Assembly (NCBI RefSeq): GCF_021134715.1
Contig: NC_060019.1
Span: forward strand, 4,650,001-4,714,000
Reading direction: 5' to 3'
Length of the DNA stretch: 64,000 nt
DNA from: Daphnia pulex
Lineage: Eukaryota; Arthropoda; Branchiopoda; Diplostraca; Daphniidae
Each line of letters opens with the position of its first letter. Position 1 is the first letter of the stretch. Of the stretch, positions 19,223 through 31,100 are shown piece by piece. The position numbers and the translations under genes were made by a program. The notes beneath the pieces are model-generated. The model was not told where the DNA came from. It saw only the letters and a list, made by a program, of their open reading frames with translations, and did no database searches.

Positions 19223-21549
19223 CGCTCACTCTTTGGTGACCGGCATTGAAAATGGATTTTCCGCCAAGGAGGTCACAGCTTGTGCTTTATTGGACATAAA
19301 AAGCGCTTTTGACTCTGCCTGGCATCCTGCTATAATGAGTGCTCTTATCAACAAATCATGTCCAATTTACCTTATTAAAATCATTCGTGATTTCTTGACT
19401 GGCAGGAGAGCGATTCTTACGACGCATGGTACTTCTATCACCATACCGGTAAATCTGGGCTGCCCTCAGGGAGGTGTTTTGTCTCCGTTCCTTTGGATTG
19501 TGCTTATTGATGATATTCTTCGTTTATCTTTTCCATTTCCTTATAAGATCGGTGCTTTCGCCGATGAATTGACGACATCCTCTACTCACCTTTCACCTAC
19601 TCAGGCAGTTTCTAATCTGCAGATTGTGTGTGGTACAGTCAATCAAAAATTACGTGATATCAAACTTCTTTACATCTTTTCCAAACAACGTACTAAATTA
19701 CCTAAACTCACACTGACTGTAAACGGCAACCAAATCCATCCCTCTGAGTCTGCAACCCTCCTTGGACTTGTCTTGGACCCTCAATTAAAATGGACTAGTC
19801 ATATCAAGGCCAAATGCGCGTCAGCAAAGAGAGCTCTTTTTGCTGTAAATAATTGTATTAGAAACTCATGGGGCTCCGACCACAACAAATTGCGCTTCTT
19901 ATACTCTTCTGCTGTTGAACCCATTTTAACATACGGCTGTGCGATTTGGGTCTCAGCTCTCAATCGTAAATCTATAGTCAAAGAGTTGAGGTCATTTCAA
20001 AGGACAGTGGGGCTGCTGTTAACAAGATCTTTTAAAACTGCGTCCACTGAGTCGATAATTTTACTAGCTAATATTACGCCAATTGATCACGTCATAATCC
20101 GCATCGCTGCATGTCGTTTACTGTCAAACAGACATGATCCTTTTACTCCTTCCTCTTTTAAATTCTTGAATACTTCAATACCTGATATAGTCACCAAAGA
20201 GAAATCTGAAAAAATCCGAATCTCCCTTTTCCGGGTCTCTCCCACCATGGAAATTTTGTTTTAATATTTTACTGCTCCCAAAACACATAGTTGTCCCACT
20301 GCTGCCATCAGATAAATCAGTAAATGTCTACTATGTAAGCACTCATTCACCAGTCCAAACAGTCACAGAAATAGTAGTCACTAATCACACCGGTGTAATC
20401 TCCTCACACAGCTTCTCTTTTAAATCCAACAAATCAAAACTAACTAACTTCAGGTTAGCATTCAAAAAAGTACTTGGTATCGCCCTCTCACTCTCACTAT
20501 CACACTGTCATTCAAAGATTGATATTTTCGTTCAGTCTAGTAGTGATTTCTTCTTTGCTAGACCATCTAGCAGGCATGATTCCCTTGTTGCTGAAAATTT
20601 TACTATTCTGACTTCTATTCGAGGCCGAATAAATCTTTATTTCGGCGTCAATAGCGCGAACGCTGGGTATGAAGCTGCTAGAGAGGTGTCCACCAGGAAC
20701 TCTCCTCTAGTGATGGTGAACTTTCCACCATCGAAATTTGCAAACAAAAGGGAAATTGCTTACTTATCTCTGTATGGGAATCTGAATGGAGTAGTACTAA
20801 AAAAGGCGAAACAACTCGGAATTTTTTTCCTAACGTTAAAGCAGCTGCTATCCTTAAGACTAAAAAATCGAACAATAAGATCGCTCAAATTCTGACAGGC
20901 CACTGCTTACTAAATGCCCACCAGCACAGATTTGGATTAGTTAAGGATCCTTCTTGCAGTTGTGGTGATCCTATTGAGTCAATACCCCATTTACTTTTCT
21001 TCTGCCCAACCTATAACATCATTAGAAAAGAGTTTAAAGACATCTCGCTGGAGGCGTGTAAGACCTGGCCACCTGAGTTGTCTATGATACCACAATCCGA
21101 TATAATGTGGAGAGCCATAAAAAATTCCATATTCAAATCCAAACGTTTAGACCCAAATGTCCAATTAAGAAAGTAAAATTTTCGGGGTGTATGGGGACTG
21201 CGGGAACCAACCACCTCTCCCATCCATGGCTATGCCGGTGGCCCCCTCGTGGGGCCTTGAAGGTCCAACCATACCGGATAAGCTTCAAGAAGGATGAGAG
21301 GCTAGCTGGCTCTTTTTGCCCGAACCGACACCAGAGTATTCTCGTCCAACAGGCCCAGCTTCCCAATAAATTTTCAATGTTGTATATCTTTCTTGTACAG
21401 TCCTATTTGTCTATATCACTATATCATGTATTCACGTATCAAAAATTGTATTGAGATTCTTATTATCCTTAAATGAATACACGGCAGCAACACTCCGCTC
21501 TAGGGGTATGCGCCATCAACAAAAAAAAAACAAAAAACAAAAAATATTG

Positions 21550-21659
21550 TGGCCGAGTGGTCTATGGCGCTGGGTTTAGGCACCAGTCTCTTCGGACTCC
21601 GAAGAGACTGGTTCGGAGGCAAGGGTTCGGAGGCAAGGGTTCGAATCCCTTCACTGTCA
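21550..21659 (+). pseudogene. tRNA-Leu(TAG) 3' part with a fold-back duplication in the variable arm
   Basis: It starts at base 8 of the gene split by the LINE. In the variable arm, CCAGTCTCTTCGG is followed after ACT by its exact complement CCGAAGAGACTGG, then GTTCGGAGGCAAGG is duplicated. The 3' end CACTGTCA is normal. It cannot fold as a tRNA. Confidence 0.7.
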
Positions 21660-21722
21660 TAATCTCTACATTTGATTGTGTATTAACGTTTTTTTATCGT
21701 TCTTGGTCGAGTAGCGATATGA

Positions 21723-21796
21723 GTCCTGTTAGCTCAGTTAGTTAGAGCGCCGTGCTAATAACGCGGAGGTCATGAGTTCGATCATCTTACGGGTCA
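21723..21796 (+). pseudogene. tRNA-Ile(AAT), mildly degraded
   Basis: The acceptor GTCCTGT against ACGGGTC has one mismatch and the T stem has C to A. Anticodon AAT is intact. Confidence 0.6.
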
Positions 21797-21959
21797 GTGT
21801 AATGGAGGAAAAGTCGTTGAGTGCAACAGATAGAGGAACAAGTATAAGTTGTACGGAATTTCGTAACCAACATTAAAAAAAACGAAGCATGAATTCCCAA
21901 CTAGAAAAGTCCCATGAAGAATCTGCTACTTCGACACCATAGGGCACAATACCAACAAT

Positions 21960-21983
21960 GATAGCGTGGACGAGTTTTCTATC
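21960..21983 (+). pseudogene. tRNA-Leu 5' fragment
   Basis: GATAGCGTGGACGAG is followed by unrelated sequence, then directly by a tRNA-Ile remnant. It is a recombination remnant. Confidence 0.5.
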
Positions 21984-21997
21984 AATAATCAATTGTT

Positions 21998-22070
21998 AGC
22001 CTGTTAGCTCAGTTGGTTAGAGCACCTTGCTAAAACGCGGAGGTCATGAGTTCTTACCTCTTACGGGCCA
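21998..22070 (+). pseudogene. tRNA-Ile, degraded
   Basis: One base is deleted in the anticodon loop (CTAAAACG) and the T arm is changed (GTTCTTACC). Confidence 0.65.
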
Positions 22071-22234
22071 GTCTAATGGTGGAAAAGACGTTGAGTGCAA
22101 CAGATAGAGGAAAAAGTTTAAGTTCTACAGGATTTCTTAATCAATATTTAATAAAAACGAAAAACGAAATCTCAACTAGAAGAGTCCCATGAAGAATCTG
22201 CTATTTCGAAAACTTAGGGCACAAAACCAACAAT

Positions 22235-22316
22235 GATAGTGTGGGCGAGTGGTCTATGGCGAAGGTTTTAGGCACCAGTCTCTTCGGAGGCAAGGGTTCG
22301 TATCCCTTCACTGTCA
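22235..22316 (+). pseudogene. tRNA-Leu(TAG), degraded
   Basis: GTGGGCGAG, a broken anticodon stem (GCGAAGG) and B box GGTTCGTATCC. Confidence 0.65.
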
Positions 22317-22379
22317 TAATCTCTACATTTGATTGTGTATAAACGATTTGTTATCGTTCTTGGCCGAATACCGACGTGA

Positions 22380-22453
22380 GGCCTGTTAGCTCAGTTGGTT
22401 AGATCGCCGTGCTAATAACGCGGAGGTCATGAGTTCGATCATCTTACGGGCCA
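22380..22453 (+). tRNA. tRNA-Ile(AAT)
   Basis: Near consensus: AGATCG in the D-arm region and CATC in the T stem. It is possibly functional. Confidence 0.65.
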
Positions 22454-22605
22454 ATGCAATGGAGGAAAAATCGAAGAGGAGCAAGTTTAAGTTGTACAGG
22501 ATTTCGTAACCAAAATTTAAAAAAAAAACGAAACACGAATTCCCAACTAGAAGAGTCCCATGAAGAATCTGCTATGTCGAAACCTTAGAGCCCAATACCA
22601 ACTAT

Positions 22606-22687
22606 GATAGTGTTGCCGAGTGGTCTATGGCTCTGGTTTTAGGCACCAGTCTCTTCGGAGGCAAGGGTTCGAATCCCTTAACAGTCA
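22606..22687 (+). pseudogene. tRNA-Leu(TAG), degraded
   Basis: GTGTTGCCGAG, anticodon stem GCTCTGG and acceptor 3' strand AACAGTC deviate from consensus. Confidence 0.6.
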
Positions 22688-22754
22688 TAATCTCTACATT
22701 TGATTGTGCATTAACGATTTTTATGATTCTTGGCTGAATAGCCTATCGATGTGA

Positions 22755-22828
22755 GGCCTGTTAGCTCAGTTGGTTAGAGCGCCGTGCTAATAACGCGGAG
22801 GTCATGAGATCAATCTTCTTCCGGGCCA
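22755..22828 (+). pseudogene. tRNA-Ile(AAT), degraded T arm
   Basis: The 5' two thirds are consensus. The T arm reads GAGATCAATCTTC, losing the B box. Confidence 0.65.
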
Positions 22829-22835
22829 GTGTAAT

Positions 22836-22862
22836 GGAGCCTTAACCAATCGGTCATCTTGA
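22836..22862 (-). pseudogene. tRNA-Leu(TAA) 5' fragment
   Basis: Complement reads GTCAAGATGACCGATTGG, the 5' third only. It marks the fusion of the two tRNA arrays. Confidence 0.5.
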
Positions 22863-23155
22863 CATTGTTATGATTTATGATTATGATTTTCTGTTCAATT
22901 TTCAAGGATCATGGAAAGTTTAATTGGTGCCACAACCCGAATGGCCGTCAGAAAATACCGCTGGGAAGACAAAAGCCGGTTTCTACCAGTAGAAGAAAAA
23001 GAAAGATTATGCCCTATCGTTTTGCAAGTACTTGTTTGATCACTGGGTATTTACACTTTTCACGAGATATTCGTAAGATTGTGGAATGTAGTTTCATTCT
23101 GTTGGCAGACATGACAATGATCTTTTTTTTTTTTTAAATGAAAGCGATTATAGTA

Positions 23156-23227
23156 TGGAGTTTCGGAGGATTGAACTCCGGGCTTTTCGCATGCAAAGCG
23201 AACACTGTACCACTGATTAACAACCCC
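23156..23227 (-). pseudogene. tRNA-Ala(TGC), degraded
   Basis: Anticodon TGC is kept. Base 66 and the D arm (TTAATCAG, GGTACAG) are altered. The next Ala(CGC) copy is truncated and fused to spacer at about 23295, making shortened 330-bp units. Confidence 0.6.
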
Positions 23228-23486
23228 TTGATAATCGAGACTACCAGTATGTTCCTGATACTTGCCTTTTAACACTCGTTATTTGCAAAACCTTGGAGTT
23301 GCCGAGGATACCAGTAGAAGAAAAAGAAGGATAAGAAAGATTATGCTCTATCGTTTTGAAAGTACTTGTTTGATCACTGGGTATTTACACTTTTCACGAT
23401 ATATTCGTAAGAATGTGGAATGTAGTTTCATTCTGTTGGCAGACATGACAATGATCTTTTTTTTTTAAATGAAAGCGATTATTGTA

Positions 23487-23558
23487 TGGAGTTGCGGAGG
23501 ATTGAACTCCGGGCTTTTCGCATACAAAGCGAACACTGTACCACTGATTTACAACCCC
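23487..23558 (-). tRNA. tRNA-Ala body with anticodon TGT (Thr)
   Basis: The loop reads TTTGTAT, so the anticodon is TGT instead of TGC. The alanine identity pair G3:U70 is intact (GGGGTTG/CAACTCC). The D arm carries AAATCAG and GTACAG changes. Confidence 0.65.
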
Positions 23559-23815
23559 ATGATATTCGAGACTACCAGTATGTTCCTGATACTTGCCTTT
23601 TAACACTCGTTATTTGCAAAACCTTGGAGTTGCCGAGGATACCAGTAGAAGAAAAAGAAGGATAAGAAAGATTATGCTCTATCGTTTTGAAAGTACTTGT
23701 TTGATCACTGGGTATTTACACTTTTCACGATATATTCGTAAGAATAAGGAATGTAGTTTCAATCTGTTGGCAGACCTAAAAATGGTCTGCTTTTCAAAAT
23801 AAAGTGATTATAGTA

Positions 23816-23887
23816 TGGAGCTGTGGAGGATTAAACTCCGGGCTTTTCGCATGCAAAGCGAACACTCTACCACTGAGTTACAACACC
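23816..23887 (-). pseudogene. tRNA-Ala(TGC), degraded
   Basis: Acceptor changes (GGTGTTG/CAGCTCC) and B box GAGTTTAATCC. Anticodon TGC is kept. Confidence 0.6.
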
Positions 23888-23960
23888 TTGTAATCGAGAC
23901 TACCAGTATCTTTCTGATACTTGCTTTTTACCACTCGATTATTTGCACTACCTTGGAGCA

Positions 23961-23997
23961 TCTTACGTCTGGCGCCTTAACCACTCGGCCATCTTGA
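23961..23997 (-). pseudogene. tRNA-Leu(TAA) 5' half fused to a tRNA-Ala remnant
   Basis: The complement gives GTCAAGATGGCCGAGTGG and GCGCCAGACG, then joins a TTGGAG remnant of tRNA-Ala(CGC). It is a deletion product. Confidence 0.5.
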
Positions 23998-24365
23998 CAT
24001 TGTTAACGCAATGACTACTTATATTGTAATTTGGCGATAACTAGGTCTATTGAGAAGAGCACACAATTGTAACTATGACAGGGCAAAATATCAATAATTA
24101 ATGGCAATTATATGCTGTTCTGTTCAATTTTCGAGGATCATGGCAGGTTTAATCGACAGTGCCACAACCGAAGGGCTGTCAGAAAATACCGCTGGGACGA
24201 CAAAAGCCGGTTTCTACCAGGGGTTCGTTAAGTGACCACTTTTTTTTCATTATTTTTATAGTTTTATGATGTTGCCAGATTACATAAAATAAAAATGTAA
24301 CTCTGTGTTGCAGACGGTAACTAATACATGACTAACGTTTGTTTTTAAACGTGAATTCAAGTCAA

Positions 24366-25643
24366 ATGGATTGTATTCAAGAAGTTTCAGTTCTATTTAA
24401 TCAATTAATGTTATTTGTCCAAGTTGCTGACGAGGATGACAATAATATTATTGAGACTGTAATTTTAAGAAGACAAGACATTCTTAGGCAGTTATTACAG
24501 CGCCAGCGTTTGATCTTACATCGAATTCACGCAAACAGAACTATTTATTACACCGCATATGTAGGGACGTGGTTTGCAACGTACCCAGAAATTCCATTCA
24601 AACGAGATTTTCGCTTTACAAAAAGAACGTTCCAGGTATGAAATATATGTCAACACAATTTTCTGTGTACATTCCATTTCTTTGTTTTGTAGCTTCTAGT
24701 GAAGCTTGTCAGTCCGCAAATATTAACTGACTATGTGTATACTGGCCTGCCTGTAACGGATAAGCTAATGATTTTGATCTGGTCTTTAGCAAACCGTGAA
24801 GCCTACCGTGTTTTGTCAAGTCGGTTTGGGATGAATCAAGGGACGGTAAACTATGTGGTTATGAAAACCATGAAGGTTATTTATAATATGGCTGACCGCT
24901 TCATAGTATGGCCGAGAGAAGAAAGATACTTAGAGCTCTCAGAAAATTTTCAAATTGTAGACAGTCTAGGTACTTTTTTTAACGATAGAAATCATTTTTG
25001 TTTGTCACTGAATAGCATTTTTTGTTTAGGGGCTATCGATGCCACAGAATTTGAAATACGACAACCACTAAACCAGCTGCCATCTTATACTAGCAGAAAA
25101 TGCAAAACAACTATTAAGCTTCAAATAGTATCTACTCATGATTTGGAAATAATTGGCGCTGCGGTTGGATTTCCGGGAAGTATAGGCGATGCAAGAGTTT
25201 TGCGTCTCAGTCCCCTCTCTAGAGCATTAGGTGCTAAACTTGTACGATCCAACTATCATTTTCTCGGAGAAACAGCTTATCCACTTCGGCAACATCTGCT
25301 CGTTCCTTTTCGCAATAACCGCGAACTAGAAGATCATGAAATGGCCTTCAATCGAGCTCATAAGAGGGACCGACAGGTTGTGGAAAGAGCATTTGGCCTA
25401 TTAAAAATGAAGTGGCGAAGATTAAAGTTCCTGGATTACTTCCGAATGCGGTATGCACAACGTACGTTATTGGTTTGTTGTTGTTTCCATAATTTCGGTT
25501 TGCGCCATGACAACTGGCTTGACGATGCCCCAGACGTTGAATTGGATGACGAAGAGGATCCTGATTACGAGTTAGACGAAGAGAAAGAGACCGAAGAGGG
25601 TCTACAAAAAAGACAGTTTATTGCAGAACAATTCATCGTTTAA
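24366..25643 (+). CDS. PIF/Harbinger transposase (DDE_Tnp_4 type)
   Basis: Two exons, 24366-24635 and 24693-25643, with a GTATGA...TTGTAG intron of 57 bp joining RTFQ to LLVKLV. About 406 residues. The N-terminal part has a helix-turn-helix-like stretch (NREAYRVLSSRFGMNQGTV). The catalytic triad is readable as D in GAIDATEF, D in SIGDARVLR and E in VVERAFGLLKMKW. The C-terminus is acidic (DDEEDPDYELDEE). I chose the ATG at 24366 because the frame upstream lacks one. No internal stops, so it may be competent. In this family the transposase needs the Myb-like partner for nuclear import and DNA binding. Confidence 0.88.
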
Positions 25644-26163
25644 TTTCCTTTAGATTGTTGAAAATATGACGCAACACCTCGAACAACAAATACAATTTCA
25701 AATAATTTTTGAAAGAGCTTTCGTATTTGCCTATTCATTTCATTTTGTTTGGTTTCAACACACGAATTTTTATGGTTTAATACATGGACATAAACAACAT
25801 TGTGCTTGACACACAGAAACATAAACCGTTAGATCCCATGGTAACAAAAAAAGATTTATTTACTGCTGCACAATGAGATCAGGTACAAGTTGAAGATACA
25901 ACCGAAATAAAACAATGGTTAATTCTTTGGAAATGTGGATTACAAAAGGAAACGGGGTGGTAGTGCACTCTGGCAAGTTTTGAGGTTCATTCGTTCACAA
26001 TTCATCTTCTCCAATGTGTTCTGCCATTAGTCGACCTCTTCTGACTGATGTATTACGCTCATCTAAAGAAAAATATTAAAGATAAAAAGAGTTATATATA
26101 ATTAGAGACCAATTTTCTCTCTTACTTCTGAAGAAACAACGCCTTGGATATTTTGGAATTGGT
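25644..26163. other. Convergent 3' region between the two Harbinger genes
   Basis: No coding sequence recognised. It holds the 3' ends of both genes. Confidence 0.5.
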
Positions 26164-27546
26164 TTACATCCCATTAGCTAGTTTCTCGAAGGCCTTCGAC
26201 GCTGATACGATAGCCTCAGTTTTCGTTAAACTAGCAGCATTACTGGCTCTTATTTCCTTTAAGAATTCCTGGTCCATCGATGAACGGTCCATTTCAATTT
26301 CAATTAAACGGGATATTGATTCCGGATGGGTAATCCTAGCGTGCCTGGCTCTGGACTTCTTGGGTGGCGGAGGAGTAGACGGATTGGAGTCATCATCCCG
26401 AATTTTAGAGGAGTCAGCGCCTACGCCATGCACGTGTTTGAGCGTTGAGGCATCCGACAATCCTAGAAGTTCATTCATCTTAGAGAAAAACGGCCACTGA
26501 ACCCTTCGGCCCTTTTCACCGTCGAAATTCTGATCATTTAGCTCGTTGAATCTTATCTTCATTGCTGCAAATTTAACACTGCATCTTTCAGCTGTAGTCT
26601 TCACTCCTCTCTTTTCCATTTCTTTATTGACCTAAAAGGCATTGAAAAATGGTGTTCAATTTAGTTTAACCAATTTCATATTTCAATTGACAAAAACTAA
26701 TAACAATGTCCATAAGAAAAGGAAGGAAGGAAAGAGGGAGTAGGGAGGAAGGAAAGACTGAAGTAAGGAAGAAATATGAAAGTTTAAGAAGAGAGAGCAA
26801 TACTTTTGAAGTATGTCACCTTTTCCCACCAAGTGGCTGTTCTTTCCATCTTCTTGGAGAAACGAGGCTCATAAATTGCATAACATTCTAGTAAGGTACT
26901 GACTTCATCAAAAGTCCATCGCTGAACCCCAGCACCAGCAGTACCAGCAACAGCTGCTGCACCTGAATTTGATTGACCTGCTTAGTGTGCAATACAAAGA
27001 TTGCGATGAAAAATGTAAATGATAGCATATGGGAATAAAGCAAACACAAAGAAGATAAATGAATATAATTGTACCATTGATCTCTTCGTTGACAGGGGCC
27101 TCAGTCCTTATAGTAATCGGTACTAAATTGTTTCTTGGCATTGCACTCCTTTTCTTGTCGATATGATTGTTGGCTTGGGCAGCTTTTGGCATTGGTGAGA
27201 GAGCACGATTACTTCCAGAAGTTGATGGGACTAATTTCAGCTTAGTGGCTTCTCCTTCCCTAACTGAAATACACATCGAAATTAGCACCAATACTAAAAA
27301 CAAAACTAATAAAAATAAAATACTTATTTCAAAACTGAGAAATTTGGGATCATTTTCTGCAATCTTAGCTTGCACCTTTTTAACAAATTCCAACCTTAAC
27401 GTGGCATCTGAAAACAATGCATGCATAACGTGTACTTTACAATTTTTGAAATAAAACGATGTTACAAAAGACTAAATTTACCTTGTTTGATGCGAGTTTC
27501 GAATTCCTTGCTGTTAATTGGAACCCGAAAAAGTTGGCCAATATTC
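26164..27546 (-). CDS. Harbinger accessory Myb/SANT-like DNA-binding protein
   Basis: Approximate exons on the minus strand: 27546-27481 (NIGQLFRVPINSKEFETRIKQ), 27412-27331 (RLEFVKKVQAKIAENDPKFL), 27265-27079, 26987-26820 (VQRWTFDEVSTLLECYAIYE, WWEKV) and 26631-26164. The SANT-like trihelix part spans the fourth and fifth exons (CSVKFAAMKIRFNELN). A PPPPKKSRAR nuclear-signal-like run and a helical C-terminus follow. The start codon and 5' exon limits are uncertain. The tail-to-tail position with the transposase supports the call. Confidence 0.7.
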
Positions 27547-28106
27547 TACATAAAAAAGGATATAATTTAAATTTTGTTCTTGGGTGTAAAGATTCGCCTT
27601 TTTTTGTCAACCGTAAAGATACGACAAAACGTCAAGTGGTTGTCAAATCTATATAGTCAATTTTTAAATGCAACATTGCCACAATAGCTTTAAGATTTTC
27701 AATTCGCTTTAACATCTTTTCATAAAAATTCGACGAAGCTAAAAAGCTTGTCATTTTCCAGAGTAAAAACAGGCTTTTTATTGGTGATAGGGCAAAGTCA
27801 CGTGAGGTTCGGCAACACCGATTGGCTTAAAAAAAAAGTGGTCACTTAACGAACAAAAGAACGATAAGAAAGATTATGCCCTATCGTTTTGCAAGTACTT
27901 GTTTGATCACTGGGTATTTACACTTTTCACGAGATATTCGTAAGAATGTGGAATATAGTTTCATTGCACTCAACCATTCCGTCAACCTCAACGGTGTTGA
28001 CACAGTGTATTAGCTCCTTCAAAGAAAACACAAATCAGTCCCTCTAGCGGCAACGCTGAGAGTTGCCCCTCTCCCTAACGGCCTATCCTCAGACCAGTTT
28101 AAGCTC

Positions 28107-31100
28107 TTGGTGCATACGGTCATGCCTAGCTCTACCTCTCGTTCTCGTTCTCTTGACATCGATATCCGTCGATATCGAGGCAATCCTCGTGCTTCTTTGG
28201 ATTCTCGCGTTGAGAATGTGGTTCTTCCACCAGATAATATCAGTGTCGTGACTCGTTCAGTGGTTTCTTTGTCGCCAGCTCGAGATAGCCGTTCACGTGG
28301 CCCATCTCGAAGCCGGTCGCGTGGTGATCATTCTCGAAGCCGGTCGCGTGGTCCATCTCGTGGCCGATCGCGTGATCCATCTCGTGGCCGATCGCGTGAG
28401 CCTTCTAGCTCGGTTTCTTCACGAAGTTCCAGATCTTCACGGCGTAATCGACGATCGCGTTCCAGATCTTCTAGACGCAGCTACCGTTCACCTGCCAGTG
28501 AGGCACGACGGAATGATCGTTCACGGTCCCCGATTCGCAGGCGTCACAGATTCCCCAGTAGTGATCGCATTAGGGCTCCTCGTCAGTCTCTTGCTTCAGA
28601 TACGGCTACTGTGCTTTCCCGTGAAAAAGTCCGTTCTCTTCGCTCGTGGATGTTAAACGGGCTGTCTCCTGCCGAAGCTAAGGCTCTTCGCGAAATTTTC
28701 AACCCGTCGTACGAAGGTTCGTTCACGCTTCAATGCCCTATTTTAGACGAATCTATGGGTCGTACATTGAAGAGGTTGAAAGGTTCTTCTGGCTCTGTGA
28801 TCGACTTCGTCGAGAAGACTTGGCTTTCGACCCACTACAAAATTATGGACATTGCTCGTCCCTTAATTCAACTATGGAGCTCATTGCCGCCGAACGATCC
28901 TCATCTACAACATGTCGAATCAGCCCTTCGTTTGTGGGGAGTAGCCTTTCGTGACGTCACTATGAACCGGCGAAAAAATATTCTCCGCCAGACGGCTCCT
29001 GATTTCCTCAACCTCTTGTCTGATCCGACAATGTTTTCAAACCGTGAAATGTCACGTTTATTTGGAGTCCATTTTCTCAATGCTATGGCCAAGGAAGCTG
29101 ATGAGGAGAATAAAATAGCCAAAGTCGGGCGCAATGCCGGTCATCCTCAATCGTCTAGACGTCCTTTCAATAAATTCTCTCGCAATGGCGGAGCAGCTAC
29201 TCCGAAATCGTCTGCTGGGCCTTCATCCGGGAGTCATCGCGGAACTGGAAGCAATTCTCAACGCGCGTCTGGGTCAGTATACTCCGCTTTTTCCGCTATT
29301 GTAAGTTGCCCTTATCCACCGGTAGGTGGCCGCTTGTCGCAGTTTGCCCACGTGTGGCGCTCTATTTCTTCGGACCCTTTTATTTTGAATATGGTTTCTA
29401 TGGGAGTCTCGCTAGATTTTTTGTCGCTTCCATCTCAATCCAATTTCCCCACAAATTGCAAAATGTCCTCGGAGATGGAGCGTGCCTGTGACGTAGAAAT
29501 TTCGGAATTAATTGTTAAACGGGCTATTTTTTCTATTCCTGAGTCATCCGGCAAATTCTTCAGCAGCATATTTTTGGTTCCCAAAAAAACGGGGGGATAT
29601 CGCCCAATCATCAATCTTAAGAACTTAAATTCCCATATTCGTTTTGAACATTTTAAAATGGAGGGTATGGATTCGGTACGGCACCTTATCCGTCCCGGAG
29701 ATTGGATGGTTAAACTCGACCTAAAAGACGCCTACCTGTCGGTACCAGTTTGTTTGGAACATCAGCCCTTTTTATGTTTTCGTTGGCGGAATATTTGCTA
29801 TCAGTTTACTTGCCTCGCTTTCGGTCTTTCTCCTGCTCCTCGTCTTTTCACTAAATTGCTCAAGCCAGTTATCGGAGCCCTTCGTAGAAAAGGAATTCGT
29901 TTGGTTATTTACCTGGACGATATTATTTTTATGAACGAAAGTCGTGAAGGTGTTATTGCAGATGTGTCGACTGCTATCGACTTGCTTACTAGCTTGGGTT
30001 TTCTTATCAATTGGGAAAAGTCTGTGCTTTTACCTTCTCAGTCTTTAGAATTTTTGGGGTTGTTGATTGATTCCATCGCGTTGTCTCTGGCGTTGCCTTC
30101 TGACAAGGTCCTATCTATGTTGAAAATGTGCCGTCGGTCCCTATTGAAAGGTGTCGTCTCTCTTCATGATTTATCTTCGTTGATTGGTAGTTTTTCATGG
30201 GCCATTCCCACTATACCTTTTGCTCAGGCACATTATCGTCACCTACAGCGTCTTTACATTTTCCATTCGAAATTCTTTAATTATGATTTGTCTCGTTACG
30301 TGTCGCTTTCTTCTTCTGCGCGCGACGACATTCGTTGGTGGGTGGAAAATCTCTCTTCTTCCAATGGCTTGTGTTTTCTTAAAAAAGATCCGGATCTCAT
30401 CATTTATTCGGATGCGTCCCTTTACGGTTGGGGTTTCATGTGTGACGGGGTCTGTTCAAGGGGTCCCTGGGCAGGATCGGATCGATTACGCCATATAAAT
30501 GAGCTCGAGTTGTTGGCAGCCTTTTATGCTCTTAAATCACTAACTGCGCAATCCACTGATCTTGAGATAAATCTCATCCTCGATAACTCCACAGCCGTTA
30601 GTTATATCAATAAGCGCGGAGGCACACGCTCTCGCGCCTTATGTGATATTTCCTCCTCAATAGTAAGCTGGTGCGAATCTCACAATTTATCCCTTACCGC
30701 TACACATTTACCTGGCGTTCTAAATTCCGTTGCAGACGAACAGTCCAGGACATCGCTCGACGCAAGCGATTGGATGCTCTGCCGGTCGACCTTCCGGAAG
30801 TTGTCAGCAGTATGGAAGACAGAAGTCGATTTATTTGCGAACAAATGGAATGCCCAATTGCCAACCTTCGTGTCATGGATGATCCAACCAGATGCATTTG
30901 CTCTGAACGCCTTCTCGCTCAATTGGAGCAGATTCAAAGGATACGCCTTTCCCCCATTCGCCCTCATAGCCAGGTGTCTGGCGAAAATGAGGAAGGAGAA
31001 AGCGGAACTGGTGCTAGTATGCCCACTATGGTTCAGCCAACCTTGGTTCCCCCTCCTGTTGAATCTGGCCTGCGACATTCCCCGAATCTTCCGCTTCCGG

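Larger units (their letters stand above)
5572..21546 (+). mobile_element. Non-LTR retrotransposon (RNase-H-bearing, I/Jockey-like), 5' truncated, inserted in tRNA-Leu, split at 6874/19215
   Basis: LINE sequence covers about 5572-6874 and 19215-21546. It begins inside the endonuclease (ELKTVDGPL at about 5615; VVYGVDSNARNP at about 5735). The RT follows with FRPISLASSFSKILEKII and DQHGFRSGKSTETA to 6874, then at 19223 AHSLVTGIENGF, LDIKSAFDSAWH, LGCPQGGVLSPFLW and the catalytic box as FADEL (usually YADD/FADD). After 20270 comes a weak RNase-H-like stretch, then LTGHCLLNAHQHRFGL and a CSCG...HLLFFCPTY zinc motif, ending at about 21173. The 3' UTR ends in A-rich sequence at about 21520-21546. 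Stops at 6339 and 20265 and several frame changes make it inactive. The clade is inferred from domain order. Confidence 0.82.
21547..22828 (+). repeat. tRNA-Ile/tRNA-Leu array, second part
   Basis: Continuation of the 3061-5571 array beyond the LINE, with the same about 380-bp unit. Most copies here are degraded. It ends at a fusion to the tRNA-Leu(TAA) array near 22836. Confidence 0.8.
24223..27854 (+). mobile_element. PIF/Harbinger DNA transposon, two genes
   Basis: TIRs GTTCGTTAAGTGACCACTTT (24223-24245 and complement 27832-27854). It sits in the tRNA-array spacer between CTACCAG and AAAAGAACG. About seven spacer bases are missing and no clean 3-bp TWA duplication is seen. It carries the family's usual pair, a DDE transposase (plus) and a Myb/SANT-like protein (minus), arranged tail to tail. 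Confidence 0.85.
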
